From Robertkochia sediminum (GTDB taxonomy: Bacteria; Bacteroidota; Bacteroidia; Flavobacteriales; Flavobacteriaceae): a stretch of DNA of 64,000 nucleotides. This document shows positions 19,221 through 29,600 of the stretch, one piece after another (position 1 is the stretch's first letter; each line of letters opens with the position of its first letter). Under the pieces are notes generated by a model. It ran no database searches, was not told the DNA's origin, and saw only the letters and a program-made list of their open reading frames with translations. The stretch spans positions 132,796-196,795 of the forward strand of contig NZ_JADMKT010000080.1 in assembly GCF_016786255.1 (NCBI RefSeq), read 5' to 3'. Position numbers and translations under genes: made by a program.

Positions 19221-19333
19221 GAACTTATTTTCTATTGGTGGCGAATTTAAGAATAAATATAAGACAGGGTAGGGCTTTTACTCAACCTTAACAAGAGAAT
19301 TTGCGGGAGAGGAAAAAATATTTTCAAAAATGT

Positions 19334-19363
19334 TTGCGCAAATGAAACTTTGCACTAAATTTG
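19334..19363 (+). promoter_or_regulatory. Promoter of tRNA-Gln
   Basis: TTG at 19334-19336, then 19 nt, then TAAATTTG at 19356-19363: a full match to the Bacteroidota promoter, 43 nt before the tRNA. Confidence 0.75.
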
Positions 19364-19406
19364 CAACCGCTTTTGAGAACAACAATGTTCAACAGAGCAG
19401 TGGTGA

Positions 19407-19478
19407 TGGCCTATGGTGTAATTGGTAACACAGCTGATTTTGGTTCAGTCGTTCAAGGTTCGAGTCCTTGTAGGCCAA
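19407..19478 (+). tRNA. tRNA-Gln (anticodon TTG)
   Basis: The acceptor stem TGGCCTA pairs with TAGGCCA. The D arm (GTGT/ACAC), a 5-bp anticodon stem around the loop TTTTGGT, and a T arm with GTTCGAGTC are all present. The anticodon is TTG (glutamine). CCA is not encoded. A promoter lies upstream and a hairpin terminator follows at once. Confidence 0.96.
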
Positions 19479-19483
19479 CAAAA

Positions 19484-19515
19484 AAAAGCTTCTCAACTAT
19501 GAGGAGCTTTTTTAT
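19484..19515 (+). terminator. Intrinsic terminator after tRNA-Gln
   Basis: Stem AGCTTCTC/GAGGAGCT (one wobble) with loop AACTAT, followed by TTTTTTA. Confidence 0.85.
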
Positions 19516-19572
19516 TTTACGTTGTTTGAGTAATTTACCCTTTGTGTATATGGTTAAGGTTCAAAAATATTG

Positions 19573-19580
19573 TATATTTG
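19573..19580 (+). promoter_or_regulatory. Probable -7 element for rimP-nusA-infB
   Basis: TATATTTG matches TAnnTTTG, 66 nt before the rimP ATG. No TTG occurs at 17-20 nt upstream, so only the -7 part is supported. Confidence 0.5.
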
Positions 19581-19646
19581 CAGCGTTGAATGAGATGAAA
19601 TTGATTACAGAGGGGACCGGGGTCCCCTCTTTTTATACTGAAAAAA

Positions 19647-20108
19647 ATGCTTAAAGAACGGGTTGAAGAGCTTTTGGAGGAATTGTTCGAGGAGCGTCAG
19701 GATCTTTTTCTGATCGATCTGAAGATCACACCGGATAACCGGATCTTCGTTACGGTCGATGGAGATAGTGGAGTTTCGCTGAACGATTGTATCGAAGTGA
19801 GCAGAAAGGTGGAGCATAACCTGGACAGAGAGGAAACCGATTTTTCTCTCGAGGTTGGGTCTCCCGGAGCAACAGAACCCCTGGTGCACCAAAGACAATA
19901 CCAAAAGAATGTCGGGCGTAAGCTGAAGGTAAAGCTGGAAGGTGAGACCATTGAAGGGAAGCTTGCTGAAGTGAGTGACGACCACATTCGCCTGGAGTGG
20001 AAGGCCAGAGAGCCGAAACCGATAGGTAAGGGAAAGGTGACCGTTCTTAAAGAAAAAGAGGTCGCTTTATCGGATATTTTAGAAGCTAAAGTGATGATAA
20101 CGTTTTAA
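19647..20108 (+). CDS. rimP: Ribosome maturation factor RimP
   Basis: The 153-residue protein has the two-domain layout of RimP: an alpha/beta N-terminal part (LLEELFEERQDLFLIDLKI, then DGDSGVSLNDCIEVSRKVE) and an SH3-like C-terminal part (VGRKLKVKLEGETIEGKL). VGSPGATEPL corresponds to the conserved V-SPG region of the family. It assists late 30S assembly. It is the first gene of the rimP-nusA-infB operon, 13 nt before nusA. Confidence 0.96.
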   Translation: MLKERVEELLEELFEERQDLFLIDLKITPDNRIFVTVDGDSGVSLNDCIEVSRKVEHNLDREETDFSLEVGSPGATEPLVHQRQYQKNVGRKLKVKLEGETIEGKLAEVSDDHIRLEWKAREPKPIGKGKVTVLKEKEVALSDILEAKVMITF

Positions 20109-20121
20109 TTAAACAATTACC

Positions 20122-21357
20122 ATGGAAAATCTTGCATTGATCGATTCTTTTTCTGAGTTTAAGGATGATAAACTCATAGATCGTGTAACATTAATGGCCA
20201 TTTTGGAAGAAGTTTTCCGAAATGCATTGAAGAAAAAATACGGGTCTGATGATAACTTCGATATTATCATTAACCCAGATAAAGGTGACCTGGAGATCTG
20301 GAGGAACCGCGTTGTTGTCGCTGATGGTGAAGTGGAAGATGATAACCAGGAGATATCGCTTACCGATGCGAGAAAGATCGAGCCTGACTTCGAGGTTGGT
20401 GAAGATGTTTCTGAAGAGGTGAAGTTGATCGACCTTGGTCGTCGTTCGATCCTGGCATTGAGACAGAACCTGATCTCTAAGATCCACGAGCACGATAATA
20501 CGACCATATACAAGCAGTTTAAGGACCTTATTGGAGAGATCTATACAGCAGAAGTTCACCATATTCGTCATAAAGCCGTAATTTTACTGGATGACGAGGG
20601 TAATGAGATCATTCTGCCAAAAGACAAGCAGATCCCTTCAGATTTTTTCCGCAAAGGAGAAAACGTAAGAGGGATCATCGAAGGCGTAGAGCTCAAAGGG
20701 AATAAGCCGATGATCATCATGTCGAGAACAGCTCCTGAGTTCCTGGAGAAATTGTTCGAGCAGGAGATCCCTGAGGTATTCGACGGACTGATCACTGTTA
20801 AGAAGGTGGTGAGGATTCCTGGTGAAAAAGCCAAGGTAGCTGTAGATTCTTATGACGATCGTATCGATCCTGTTGGAGCTTGTGTGGGTATGAAAGGATC
20901 TCGTATTCACGGAATCGTTCGTGAGTTGGGTAATGAGAACATCGATGTGATCAATTATACCAATAACCCGCAACTGTTCATAAGCAGGGCGTTGAGTCCG
21001 GCGCGTGTTACTTCGGTAGTGCTTAACGACGAGACCATGCATGCTGAGGTGACCCTGAGGCCTGAGGAGGTTTCTAAGGCTATTGGTAAGGGAGGATTTA
21101 ACATCCGTCTTGCCGGGATGCTTACCGGGTATGAGATCGATGTGCTGAGAGAAGGAATGGAAGAGGAAGATGTGGAGCTTACCGAGTTCTCTGATGAGAT
21201 CGAGGATTGGGTGATCGCAGAATTCCGTAGAATAGGTTTAGATACTGCGAAGAGTGTACTCGAGCAGGATGTTGCCGATCTGGTTAAAAGAACCGATCTG
21301 GAAGAAGAGACCATTACGATGGTTGTTCAAATTCTGAAAGCAGAATTTGAAGATTAG
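20122..21357 (+). CDS. nusA: Transcription factor NusA
   Basis: The 411-residue protein has the NusA N-terminal polymerase-binding domain (to about residue 130), an S1 domain, and two KH domains (VGACVGMKGSRIHGIVRELGNE near residue 250 and SKAIGKGGFNIRLAGMLTGY near 325). It ends soon after KH2 in an acidic helical segment and lacks the two C-terminal acidic repeats of the E. coli protein, as is common outside Proteobacteria. It modulates pausing, termination and antitermination. infB follows after 36 nt. Confidence 0.96.
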   Translation: MENLALIDSFSEFKDDKLIDRVTLMAILEEVFRNALKKKYGSDDNFDIIINPDKGDLEIWRNRVVVADGEVEDDNQEISLTDARKIEPDFEVGEDVSEEVKLIDLGRRSILALRQNLISKIHEHDNTTIYKQFKDLIGEIYTAEVHHIRHKAVILLDDEGNEIILPKDKQIPSDFFRKGENVRGIIEGVELKGNKPMIIMSRTAPEFLEKLFEQEIPEVFDGLITVKKVVRIPGEKAKVAVDSYDDRIDPVGACVGMKGSRIHGIVRELGNENIDVINYTNNPQLFISRALSPARVTSVVLNDETMHAEVTLRPEEVSKAIGKGGFNIRLAGMLTGYEIDVLREGMEEEDVELTEFSDEIEDWVIAEFRRIGLDTAKSVLEQDVADLVKRTDLEEETITMVVQILKAEFED

Positions 21358-21393
21358 TACTGAAATGAAAATTTAGAGGATAACAAATAATTT

Positions 21394-24228
21394 ATGGCTG
21401 AAAACGCAAAATTGAGGCTAAATAAAGTTCTTAGAGAATTCAATATCTCCCTGGACAGGGCGGTGGAGTTTCTCGCGTCTAAAGGAATTGAAATAGAGGC
21501 GAGGCCAACCACCAAGATCTCCGGTGAGGTATATGAGGTTCTCCTGGATGAATTTCAAACAGACAAGAGTAAAAAGGTGGCTTCCAAAGAGGTGGGCGAA
21601 GAAAAGCGCAAAGAGAAGGAGGCTATCCGTATGGAGCTGGAGAAAGAACAGGAGCTAAGACGTCAGAAAGAGCAGGAGGTCGTTAAGGCCAAAGCCAAGC
21701 TCAGCGGTCCTAAGACTGTTGGTAAGATCGATCTTGACGGCGATAAGAAGGAGGAGCAAGCTGCTCCTGAGCCGGTAAAAGAGGTCGAAAAGGCACCTGT
21801 AGAAGCCCCTGTGAAAGAGGAAGCCCCTCAACAACAGGAGGTAGCTGAAGAAAAGCCTCAGCAAGAAGTTGCGAAACAAACGGAAAAGAGATCAGAGCAA
21901 AAGCCTGAGAAGAAGGAGCCGGTTAAGGCACCTGCTAAGGAAGCTCCAAAAGCGAGTGAAAAGGCTCCGGCAAAAGAAGTCGGGAAGGAAGCTCCGGCCG
22001 AGAAGGATAAGAAGCCAGCGGAAACCCGTGACGTGGTTGTTGATGGGGAAGTGGTGAAATCTGAAAAGGTGAAGACCGATTATGCGCGTCTTTCAGGGCC
22101 GAAGTTTACCGGTGAAAAGATCGATCTTTCCAAGTTTGATAAGCCTAAGAAGAAAAAAGAAGCTACCAAGTCTAAAGATAATAAGGCTGGTGACGATAAG
22201 AAGAAACGCCGTAAGCGTATCAGTAAGGATACCGGACAAGGGCCAGGTGGAGGACGTCGCTTCCAGAAAGACCAAAAGGGTCGTGGAAGAGGCCGCAAAG
22301 CCCAGGTAGAGAAGGTAGAGCCTACTGAAGAAGAAGTACAAAAGCAGGTTCGTGAGACCCTTGAGAAACTTCAGGGTAAAGCGAGCAAGTCCCGTGGGGC
22401 GAAATACCGTAGAGAGAAAAGAGATATTCACCGCCAGAAGACGCAGGAGGAAATGGCTCAGGCAGAAGCCGAAAGCAAAGTGCTTAAGGTGACCGAGTTC
22501 GTTACCGTGAGTGAGGTGGCTACCCTGATGGATGTTTCCGTAACTCAGGTGATCTCTGCTTGTATGTCTCTTGGTATGATGGTAACCATGAACCAGCGAT
22601 TGGATGCTGAAACGCTTTCTATCATTGCTGAGGAATTTGGATACCAGGTAGAATTTATTACTGCAGATATTGAGGAGGCTATTCCTGAAGAGGAAGATAA
22701 GCCGGAAGATCTCGAAATGAGAGCGCCTATCGTTACCGTAATGGGTCACGTTGACCACGGTAAGACCTCGTTGCTGGATTATATTCGTGAAGAGAATGTG
22801 ATCGCCGGTGAGAGTGGGGGTATTACCCAGCACATCGGAGCTTACGGGGTGACCCTGAAGAATGGTCAGAAGATCACCTTCCTCGATACTCCCGGTCACG
22901 AAGCGTTTACCGCGATGCGTGCAAGGGGTGCACAGGTTACCGACCTTGCGATTATCGTTATCGCTGCAGACGACGATGTGATGCCGCAGACCAAAGAGGC
23001 GATTTCTCACGCCCAGGCTGCAGGAGTGCCTATTGTATTTGCGATCAACAAAGTAGATAAGCCAACGGCTAATCCTGATAAGATCAAGGAGGCGCTTGCG
23101 AATATGGACCTTCTTGTTGAAGACTGGGGAGGTAAGATCCAGTCGCATGATATCTCGGCCAAGCAGGGAACAGGTGTTCAGGAGCTTCTTGAAAAAGTGT
23201 TGTTGGAAGCCGAGCTTCTCGAACTGAAAGCTAATCCGGATAAGATGGCTAACGGTACCGTAGTAGAAGCCTTCCTTGATAAAGGTAGAGGTTATGTGAG
23301 TACCGTACTGGTACAGGGTGGAACTCTTAAGGTTGGAGATTATATGTTGGCTGGTACCCACAGTGGTAAAGTAAAGGCCATGCATGACGAAAGGGGTAAC
23401 GCGATCAAAGAAGCCGGGCCTTCTACTCCGATCTCTGTACTGGGTCTCGATGGAGCGCCACAGGCAGGTGATAAGTTCCACGTGTTCGAAGATGAGAAAG
23501 AAGCGAAATCGATCGCTGCCAAACGTACGCAGTTACAGCGTGAGCAGTCGGTGAGAACGCAACGTCATATTACGCTTGATGAGATCGGTAGACGTATCGC
23601 GCTGGGTGACTTTAAAGAGCTTAATATTATCCTTAAAGGGGATGTGGATGGTTCTGTGGAAGCGCTTACCGATTCGTTCCAGAAACTGAGTACTGAAGAA
23701 ATTCATATCAATATTATCCATAAGGCTGTAGGTCCGATCACCGAATCTGACGTACTGCTGGCTTCGGCTTCTGATGCGATCATTATCGGATTTAACGTTC
23801 GACCAATGGGTAATGCCAGAATGATCGCCGATAAAGAAGAGATCGATATCAGAACATACTCGATCATCTACGATGCGATCAACGATCTTAAGGATGCGAT
23901 GGAGGGAATGCTTTCTCCTGAGCTTAAAGAGGAGATCACCGGTACGGCCGAGATCCGTGAGACCTTTAAGATCTCTAAGGTTGGAACCATTGCAGGATGT
24001 ATGGTTACCGATGGTAAGATCTACAGAAACTCCGGAATTCGCCTTATCCGCGACGGGGTAGTGATCTACACCGGAACCCTGGCATCGCTGAAACGTTTCA
24101 AAGATGATGTGAAAGAAGTATCCAAAGGATACGACTGCGGTATGCAGGTTAAAGGTTACAACGATATTAAGGAAGGCGATATTATCGAAGCCTACCAGGA
24201 AGTAGCCGTGAAGAAAACGCTGAAATAG
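21394..24228 (+). CDS. infB: Translation initiation factor IF-2
   Basis: The 944-residue protein has a small N-terminal IF2 domain ([25 protein letters not shown]), then about 270 residues of low complexity rich in Lys, Glu, Ala and Pro. A second IF2_N region ([18 protein letters not shown]) precedes the GTPase domain, with [10 protein letters not shown] (about residue 451), DTPGHEAF and NKVDK. The C-terminal domains bind initiator tRNA. It ends the rimP-nusA-infB operon and is followed by a strong terminator. Confidence 0.97.
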   Translation: MAENAKLRLNKVLREFNISLDRAVEFLASKGIEIEARPTTKISGEVYEVLLDEFQTDKSKKVASKEVGEEKRKEKEAIRMELEKEQELRRQKEQEVVKAKAKLSGPKTVGKIDLDGDKKEEQAAPEPVKEVEKAPVEAPVKEEAPQQQEVAEEKPQQEVAKQTEKRSEQKPEKKEPVKAPAKEAPKASEKAPAKEVGKEAPAEKDKKPAETRDVVVDGEVVKSEKVKTDYARLSGPKFTGEKIDLSKFDKPKKKKEATKSKDNKAGDDKKKRRKRISKDTGQGPGGGRRFQKDQKGRGRGRKAQVEKVEPTEEEVQKQVRETLEKLQGKASKSRGAKYRREKRDIHRQKTQEEMAQAEAESKVLKVTEFVTVSEVATLMDVSVTQVISACMSLGMMVTMNQRLDAETLSIIAEEFGYQVEFITADIEEAIPEEEDKPEDLEMRAPIVTVMGHVDHGKTSLLDYIREENVIAGESGGITQHIGAYGVTLKNGQKITFLDTPGHEAFTAMRARGAQVTDLAIIVIAADDDVMPQTKEAISHAQAAGVPIVFAINKVDKPTANPDKIKEALANMDLLVEDWGGKIQSHDISAKQGTGVQELLEKVLLEAELLELKANPDKMANGTVVEAFLDKGRGYVSTVLVQGGTLKVGDYMLAGTHSGKVKAMHDERGNAIKEAGPSTPISVLGLDGAPQAGDKFHVFEDEKEAKSIAAKRTQLQREQSVRTQRHITLDEIGRRIALGDFKELNIILKGDVDGSVEALTDSFQKLSTEEIHINIIHKAVGPITESDVLLASASDAIIIGFNVRPMGNARMIADKEEIDIRTYSIIYDAINDLKDAMEGMLSPELKEEITGTAEIRETFKISKVGTIAGCMVTDGKIYRNSGIRLIRDGVVIYTGTLASLKRFKDDVKEVSKGYDCGMQVKGYNDIKEGDIIEAYQEVAVKKTLK

Positions 24229-24242
24229 AACGTTTAGATATA

Positions 24243-24281
24243 ACAAAAAAAAGCCCCGTGGAAACACGGGGCTTTTTTTTG
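24243..24281 (+). terminator. Intrinsic terminator after infB
   Basis: AAGCCCCGTG and CACGGGGCTT form a perfect 10-bp stem with loop GAAA, flanked by A and T tracts of eight. Confidence 0.93.
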
Positions 24282-24330
24282 TTATGAGGTTACGAGGTTG
24301 CAAGGTGATATGGTTATGGGGAGGGGTGTG
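24281..24330 (+). repeat. 8-bp-phased degenerate repeat array A
   Basis: Starting at the end of the infB T tract, the sequence reads in 8-mers as GTTATGAG, GTTACGAG, GTTGCAAG, GTGATATG, GTTATGGG. The stretch 24331-24581 between this array and array B contains no convincing gene. Confidence 0.7.
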
Positions 24331-24581
24331 ATTTACAAGTGGATTGTCTTGGTTTTCTAAACTTTACTGCCAACCATTAAACCGTATAATCTCATCATAC
24401 CTGGCCCATTTGGAATTTGGGTCTTTGGCAGCGATGCATGAGCTAAGAGTAAATAACAATGAATGGTTGAGGTGCGGTTAGGAGGTAGGAAAAGGCGGTG
24501 GGCAATTATGGGTGGTGGAAGTGCGGTTTGAGATTTGCAGTGAAATGTTTTATTTTTTACCAACGTCATTACTCTTCACTC

Positions 24582-24612
24582 CCTAACCTCATAACCCTAT
24601 AACTTTATAACC
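24582..24612 (-). repeat. 8-bp-phased degenerate repeat array B
   Basis: On the minus strand, directly after the terminator of the SPOR gene, it reads GGTTATAA, AGTTATAG, GGTTATGA, GGTTAGGG: the same unit and the same placement beyond a terminator as array A. Confidence 0.7.
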
Positions 24613-24640
24613 AAAAAGCGACCCTAAGGTCGCTTTTTGG
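24613..24640 (-). terminator. Intrinsic terminator after the SPOR gene
   Basis: Perfect stem AAAAAGCGACC/GGTCGCTTTTT immediately after the stop codon; works best on the minus strand. Confidence 0.85.
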
Positions 24641-24641
24641 T

Positions 24642-25058
24642 TTATCTTGGTTCAAGTAAGAAGGCATTTGGATATTCCTTCTTAACTTCCATGAGTTTTC
24701 GGTCGGCCTCCAGGCGGGTGCGAAAGCGGCCTACTCTAACCTTGTAGTTCGGGAGCTCAAAACTAATGTCTGCCTTCCATTCCGGGAAGGTTTCCCTAAA
24801 GGTTTTGAGGGTTTCGTTTGCCTCTTTCAGGGTTCCGTTGTAGATCTGGATCCTGTACATAGTGGCCTCATTATTCCTGAACATTTCCTTCTTGGCATCC
24901 ACCAGCATGTCGATGCGTTTGTCTTGCTCAATGGTTACCTTCCCCTGAACCGATTGAGGTTTAGCAGTATCGGGGGTTTCCTGGGCGTATGCTGTGCCGG
25001 AAATGGCTAACGCAGCGAAGGCCAGCAGCGTTAAGTGCTTTTTGTTTGAAAAACTCAT
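24642..25058 (-). CDS. Secreted SPOR-domain protein
   Basis: Starting at the ATG at 25058, the protein has 138 residues with a signal peptide (MSFSNKKHLTLLAFAALA, cleavage near AYA-QE). A longer frame begins with TTG at 25079, but the probable -7 element at 25077-25084 would lie on that codon, favouring 25058. The C-terminal 75 residues resemble a SPOR domain (YRIQIYNGTLKEANETLKTF, YKVRVGRFRTRLEADRKL), which binds denuded peptidoglycan at division sites. It is divergent from actA. Confidence 0.85.
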   Translation of the reverse strand: MSFSNKKHLTLLAFAALAISGTAYAQETPDTAKPQSVQGKVTIEQDKRIDMLVDAKKEMFRNNEATMYRIQIYNGTLKEANETLKTFRETFPEWKADISFELPNYKVRVGRFRTRLEADRKLMEVKKEYPNAFLLEPR

Positions 25059-25076
25059 TTTATATGGGGTTTGCTG

Positions 25077-25084
25077 CAAAAGTA
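25077..25084 (-). promoter_or_regulatory. Probable -7 element of the SPOR gene
   Basis: The minus strand reads TACTTTTG (TAnnTTTG), 18 nt before the ATG at 25058. No upstream TTG at the right distance was found. Confidence 0.45.
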
Positions 25085-25180
25085 CATCTTATAATTTTAT
25101 GAGAAATATCATGTAATTTAGAATGTGTATAAATTAATTGTTAACACGAAGGTTAGCCTTCCATAATTACTCCAAAGTCT

Positions 25181-25188
25181 TATTTTTG
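25181..25188 (+). promoter_or_regulatory. Probable -7 element of the act-cox operon
   Basis: TATTTTTG matches TAnnTTTG, 84 nt before the actA ATG; the expected TTG position reads TTC, one mismatch. Confidence 0.45.
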
Positions 25189-25272
25189 CCCTTGATTCGA
25201 AAAATAGTGGGTTTTTGCCGGTATATCGTCAAAAATTCGCACCAATTAAGATAGAAAATTTAAGGTTTCAAT

Positions 25273-26556
25273 ATGAAAAAGGTGATACACCGTAATTCTG
25301 TTGTTAGGGTTTTAGGCATTGGTTTAGCTTTATTCTTCTCATTATCAGCTAATCTGACAGCTCAGGAGGCAGATCCTGGGGCTGGAAAAAGCCTGTTTAA
25401 TACCTATTGTGCTGCTTGTCATAACCTCGACAGGAACATGACCGGGCCTGCTCTTAGAGGAGTAGGTGACAAGTATGAGCGCGAGTGGTTGTACGAATGG
25501 ATTAAGAACAGTCAGGCGCTTATCAAGTCTGGTGATGAGCAGGCGGTTGCTCTTTGGGATCAGTATCAACCTGCAGTAATGACTGCTTTCCCTCAACTTT
25601 CTAACGAGGATATCGATAATATTATTGCTTACACCATGCAGCCTAAGGAAGAGCCTAAGGCTGAGGTGGCTGCCGGTCCTGCTGCAGGAGCCGGAGCTGG
25701 CGAGCAAGGTCTTGGGAACGAGGTAGTGCTTGCGGCGCTAGCCCTTGTTTTCGGGATGTTGGTGGTAATGCTTTACCTGGTGAACAAGACGCTCAGAAGA
25801 ATTGCTGAGGCTAATGGGGTAGAGTTTGCCCGTGCTGAAGAAGAAAAGCGTCTTCCTATTTGGAAGGCTTTTGTTCAAAATCAGTTCCTGGTATTGGTAA
25901 CTACGATCTTCTTCCTTTTAGGAGGGGCGTACTTTGCTTACGGATACCTGATGCAGATCGGGGTTGATCAGGGGTATATGCCTGTGCAGCCTATCCATTA
26001 CTCGCACAGAATTCACGCTGGTGAGAATGAGATCGACTGTAAATACTGTCACTCTTCTGCGAGAGTTTCCAAGCATTCGGGGATCCCTTCTCTTAATGTG
26101 TGTATGAACTGTCACAAGAGCATCGTTGAGGTGGCTCCTGAGACGGCTACTGCAGAGTATTCTAAAGAGTTTTACGATGGAGAGATCCAGAAGCTATACA
26201 AGGCTGTAGGTTGGGATATGAATACTCAGTCTTATACCGGAGAGACTCAGCCTGTGAAATGGGTGAGAATTCACAACCTTCCGGATTTCGCATACTTTAA
26301 CCACTCTCAGCACGTAGAGGTTGGTGGTATCGAGTGTCAGAAGTGTCACGGACCTGTTGAAGAAATGGAGGTTATGTATCAGTACTCTCCGTTAACTATG
26401 GGGTGGTGTATTAACTGTCACAGAGAGACCAATGTAAAGGTTAAAGGAAATGAGTACTACGAGAAGATCCACGAGGAGCTTTCTAAGAAGTACGGAGTAG
26501 AAGAGCTTACCGTTGCGCAAATGGGAGGTCTTGAATGTGGTAAATGTCACTATTAA
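25273..26556 (+). CDS. actA: Alternative Complex III multiheme cytochrome c subunit ActA, with extra N-terminal heme domain
   Basis: The 427-residue protein has a signal peptide (cleavage near LTA-QE) and then a class I cytochrome c domain with one CAACH motif (about residue 44). A membrane helix lies near residues 152-170 and a second near 195-220. The C-terminal part carries five more CxxCH sites: CKYCH, CMNCH, CQKCH, CINCH and CGKCH. The five-heme part corresponds to ActA of ACIII, which passes electrons from quinol oxidation towards the oxidase. The sixth heme is on the fused N-terminal domain. It heads the act-cox cluster. Confidence 0.93.
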   Translation: MKKVIHRNSVVRVLGIGLALFFSLSANLTAQEADPGAGKSLFNTYCAACHNLDRNMTGPALRGVGDKYEREWLYEWIKNSQALIKSGDEQAVALWDQYQPAVMTAFPQLSNEDIDNIIAYTMQPKEEPKAEVAAGPAAGAGAGEQGLGNEVVLAALALVFGMLVVMLYLVNKTLRRIAEANGVEFARAEEEKRLPIWKAFVQNQFLVLVTTIFFLLGGAYFAYGYLMQIGVDQGYMPVQPIHYSHRIHAGENEIDCKYCHSSARVSKHSGIPSLNVCMNCHKSIVEVAPETATAEYSKEFYDGEIQKLYKAVGWDMNTQSYTGETQPVKWVRIHNLPDFAYFNHSQHVEVGGIECQKCHGPVEEMEVMYQYSPLTMGWCINCHRETNVKVKGNEYYEKIHEELSKKYGVEELTVAQMGGLECGKCHY

Positions 26557-26566
26557 AAATATAACG

Positions 26567-26598
26567 CCTGCTACCGGTTTTCCGGTTGCAGGTTTTTC
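26567..26598 (+). terminator. Hairpin between actA and actB
   Basis: CCTGC/GCAGG and CCGG/CCGG pair around a TTTT loop, followed by TTTTT. It looks like an intrinsic terminator inside the operon and may reduce read-through to actB or stabilise the actA message. Confidence 0.55.
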
Positions 26599-26675
26599 TA
26601 TGGGTCTTTAAGGCCGTTTTAATTAAGAAATTTTTCAGGCCCGTTTAGGGTTGTTTAAATCAGTAATATAATAAC

Positions 26676-29600
26676 ATGGCATCAAACAAAAAATACTGGA
26701 AAAGTGTTGAAGAGCTCAATCCTGACAGCTCTGTTGTGGAAACGCTTAAACAGAATGAGTTTGTTGAAGAGATCCCGGTAGATGAGTTTTTAGGGGATAA
26801 GGAGTCTTTGGCTGCTTCTTCTACAACGAGAAGGGATTTTCTGAAGTACGTAGGTTTCAGTACAGCTGCAGCTTCGCTTGCGGCCTGTGAAGGACCGGTG
26901 AAGAAGTCTATTCCTTATGTTGTTCAACCTGAGGAGATCGTTCCTGGTGTGGCGAATTATTATGCAACGCATATCGCCGATGGTTACGATTTTGCTTCTG
27001 TGCTTATTAAGACCCGTGAAGGGCGTCCGATCAAAGTTGAGAACAATGGTGAGGCTAAGGCTGGTTTCGGAGCAAATGCAAGAGTGCATGCTTCAGTACT
27101 GGGTCTTTATGATAATTTACGTGTTCAAGGGCCTAAGGCCAATGGGGCGTACGTTGATTGGAGTGAGGTTGATGCCAAGACCGTAGCAGCTGTTAAGGCG
27201 GCTCAGGCTGCAGGGAAAGATGTTGTTTTCCTTACGCAGACTTTTGCGAGTCCTTCAACCGCTAAATTGGTTGCTGAGTTCAAGGGTATGTATCCAAATA
27301 CCCGTCACGTAGTTTACGATGCAGTTTCTGAAGCTGCTGCTCTTGACGCCTATAAGGCGAAATACGGCGTTCGTGCCATGGCCGATTACGATCTGGCTAA
27401 GGCGGGAGTTATCGTTTCGTTCGGAGCAGATATTCTTGGAGACTGGCAAGGTGGCGGTTACGATAGTGATTACGCTAAGGGGCGTGTTCCGCATGAAGGT
27501 AAGATGTCCAGACACGTACAGTTCGAGTCTAACATGACCTTGAGTGGTTCGAATGCCGATAAGCGTGTTCCTGTAACTCCTGCTCAGCTTAAGGTGGCTA
27601 TGGCCAAGTTCTACGGATACCTTATGGGTGCTCCGGTTGCCGGTGAGCTTCCTGAGGCCGTAGATGCAGCGGTTAAGAATGCTGCTGCTCAGGTTAAGGA
27701 TGCCGGAAGTAAGGCGGTAGTTGTTACGGGTATTAATGATATTAATGCGCAGGCGCTGGCTTTAGAGATCAATGAAAAGATCTCAAGTGCTGCCTTTAGT
27801 ACACAGTCGCCTAAGCTTACACGTCAGGGTGATCCTAAGCAGGTGATGCAGCTAGTTGCTGATATGGCTGCCGGTAAGGTTGGAGTTTTGATTACGGTTG
27901 GAGTGAATCCTGCCTACACCCTTCCAAATGCCGCTGCCTTTGCTGAAGCTATGAAGAATGTAGAGCACAGTGTTGTGTTCTCTCAAAAAGAAGATGAAAC
28001 AGCCGTTCTGGCTAACTATATCGCTGCCGCACCACACTACCTCGAATCATGGGGAGATGTGGAGTTGAAAAAAGGTCACTATGGCCTGATGCAGCCAACG
28101 ATTCGTCCGCTGTTTAACACCCGTCAGTTCCAGGATTCCCTGTTGGCGTGGATGGGAAGCGATGTGTCGTATTACAACTACCTGAAAGCGAACTGGGATA
28201 CGAATATCCTCGGTGGTGCTTCATGGCAACAAGCCCTTCACGACGGAGTGTTCGAAGGAGTTGCTGCTGAAGAGGCTGTTGCCGAAGGTGAGGCGCAGGA
28301 GGAAGAAGCTACTGTTGCTGCCGGAGCTGCTGCTGCCAGAGCATTGGCGGGTGCTTCTCAGGAAGGAATGGCCCTGGTGCTTTATTCTAAGACTGGAATG
28401 GGTGACGGGCAACAAGCTAACAACCCATGGCTTCAGGAGTTCCCTGATCCGATCACCAGAGTTTCGTGGGATAACTACCTTACGGTTTCTGCTCACGATG
28501 CGAAGGCATTAGGATTAGAGAACTATAACGTAGCCAACGGTGCTCTTAACGGAAGTTATGCTAAGGTGGTTGTGAACGGAGTGAGCCTGAACAGGGTTCC
28601 TGTTATCATTCAGCCTGGTCAGGCACGTGGTACTGCAGGACTTTCCTTTGGTTACGGACGTACGGCCGGAATGAAGAATGAAATGAAGACCGGGGTGAAT
28701 GCATTTGCCCTTTACAATAACTTCGACAGTGTACAGTCGGTGACCATTGAGAAGGTATCCGGTGAGCATGAGTTTGCTTGTGTTCAGTTGCACAACACCC
28801 TTATGGGTAGAGGTGATATCGTGAAGGAGACCACGTTGGAGATCTTTAATACTAAGGATAGCAGAGAGTGGAATCACGTTCCTCAGGTGTCGCTTAACCA
28901 CGAAGAGGTTGATGCAGTTTCTGTAGATCTTTGGGATGAGTTTGACAGCTCTATCGGACACCATTTTAACCTGTCTATCGATCTGAATGCATGTACCGGT
29001 TGTGGTGCTTGTGTGATCGCTTGTCACGCAGAGAACAACGTTCCTGTAGTAGGTAAGGCAGAGGTGCGTAAGTCAAGAGATATGCACTGGTTGCGTATTG
29101 ACCGTTACTACTCTTCTGAAGATACCTTCCAGGGGGATAATGAGACTAAGGATAATATGGATGGTCTTGGAGACTCTCTAAGTACCTTCGGTGAGATGGA
29201 GGTAGCTTCTGAGAATCCTCAGGTAGCCTTCCAGCCGGTAATGTGTCAGCACTGTAACCACGCTCCATGTGAGACGGTTTGTCCGGTTGCTGCAACTTCA
29301 CACGGACGCCAGGGTCAGAACCAAATGGCTTACAACCGTTGTGTGGGTACCCGTTACTGCGCAAACAACTGTCCTTACAAAGTACGTCGCTTTAACTGGT
29401 TCTTGTACAGCGATAACGACGAGTTCGATTTCCATATGAACGATAACCTCGGTAAGATGGTGCTTAACCCTGATGTAACCGTAAGGTCAAGAGGGGTTAT
29501 GGAGAAATGTTCTATGTGTATCCAGAAAACTCAGAAAACCATCCTTGATGCGAAGCGCGAAGGTCGTGAGATCAAAGATGGAGAGTTCCAGACCGCTTGT

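Noticed and set aside
22093-23481. 462-codon open frame on the minus strand inside infB
   Set aside because: It is antisense to the clear IF-2 GTPase domain and its translation shows no family motifs.
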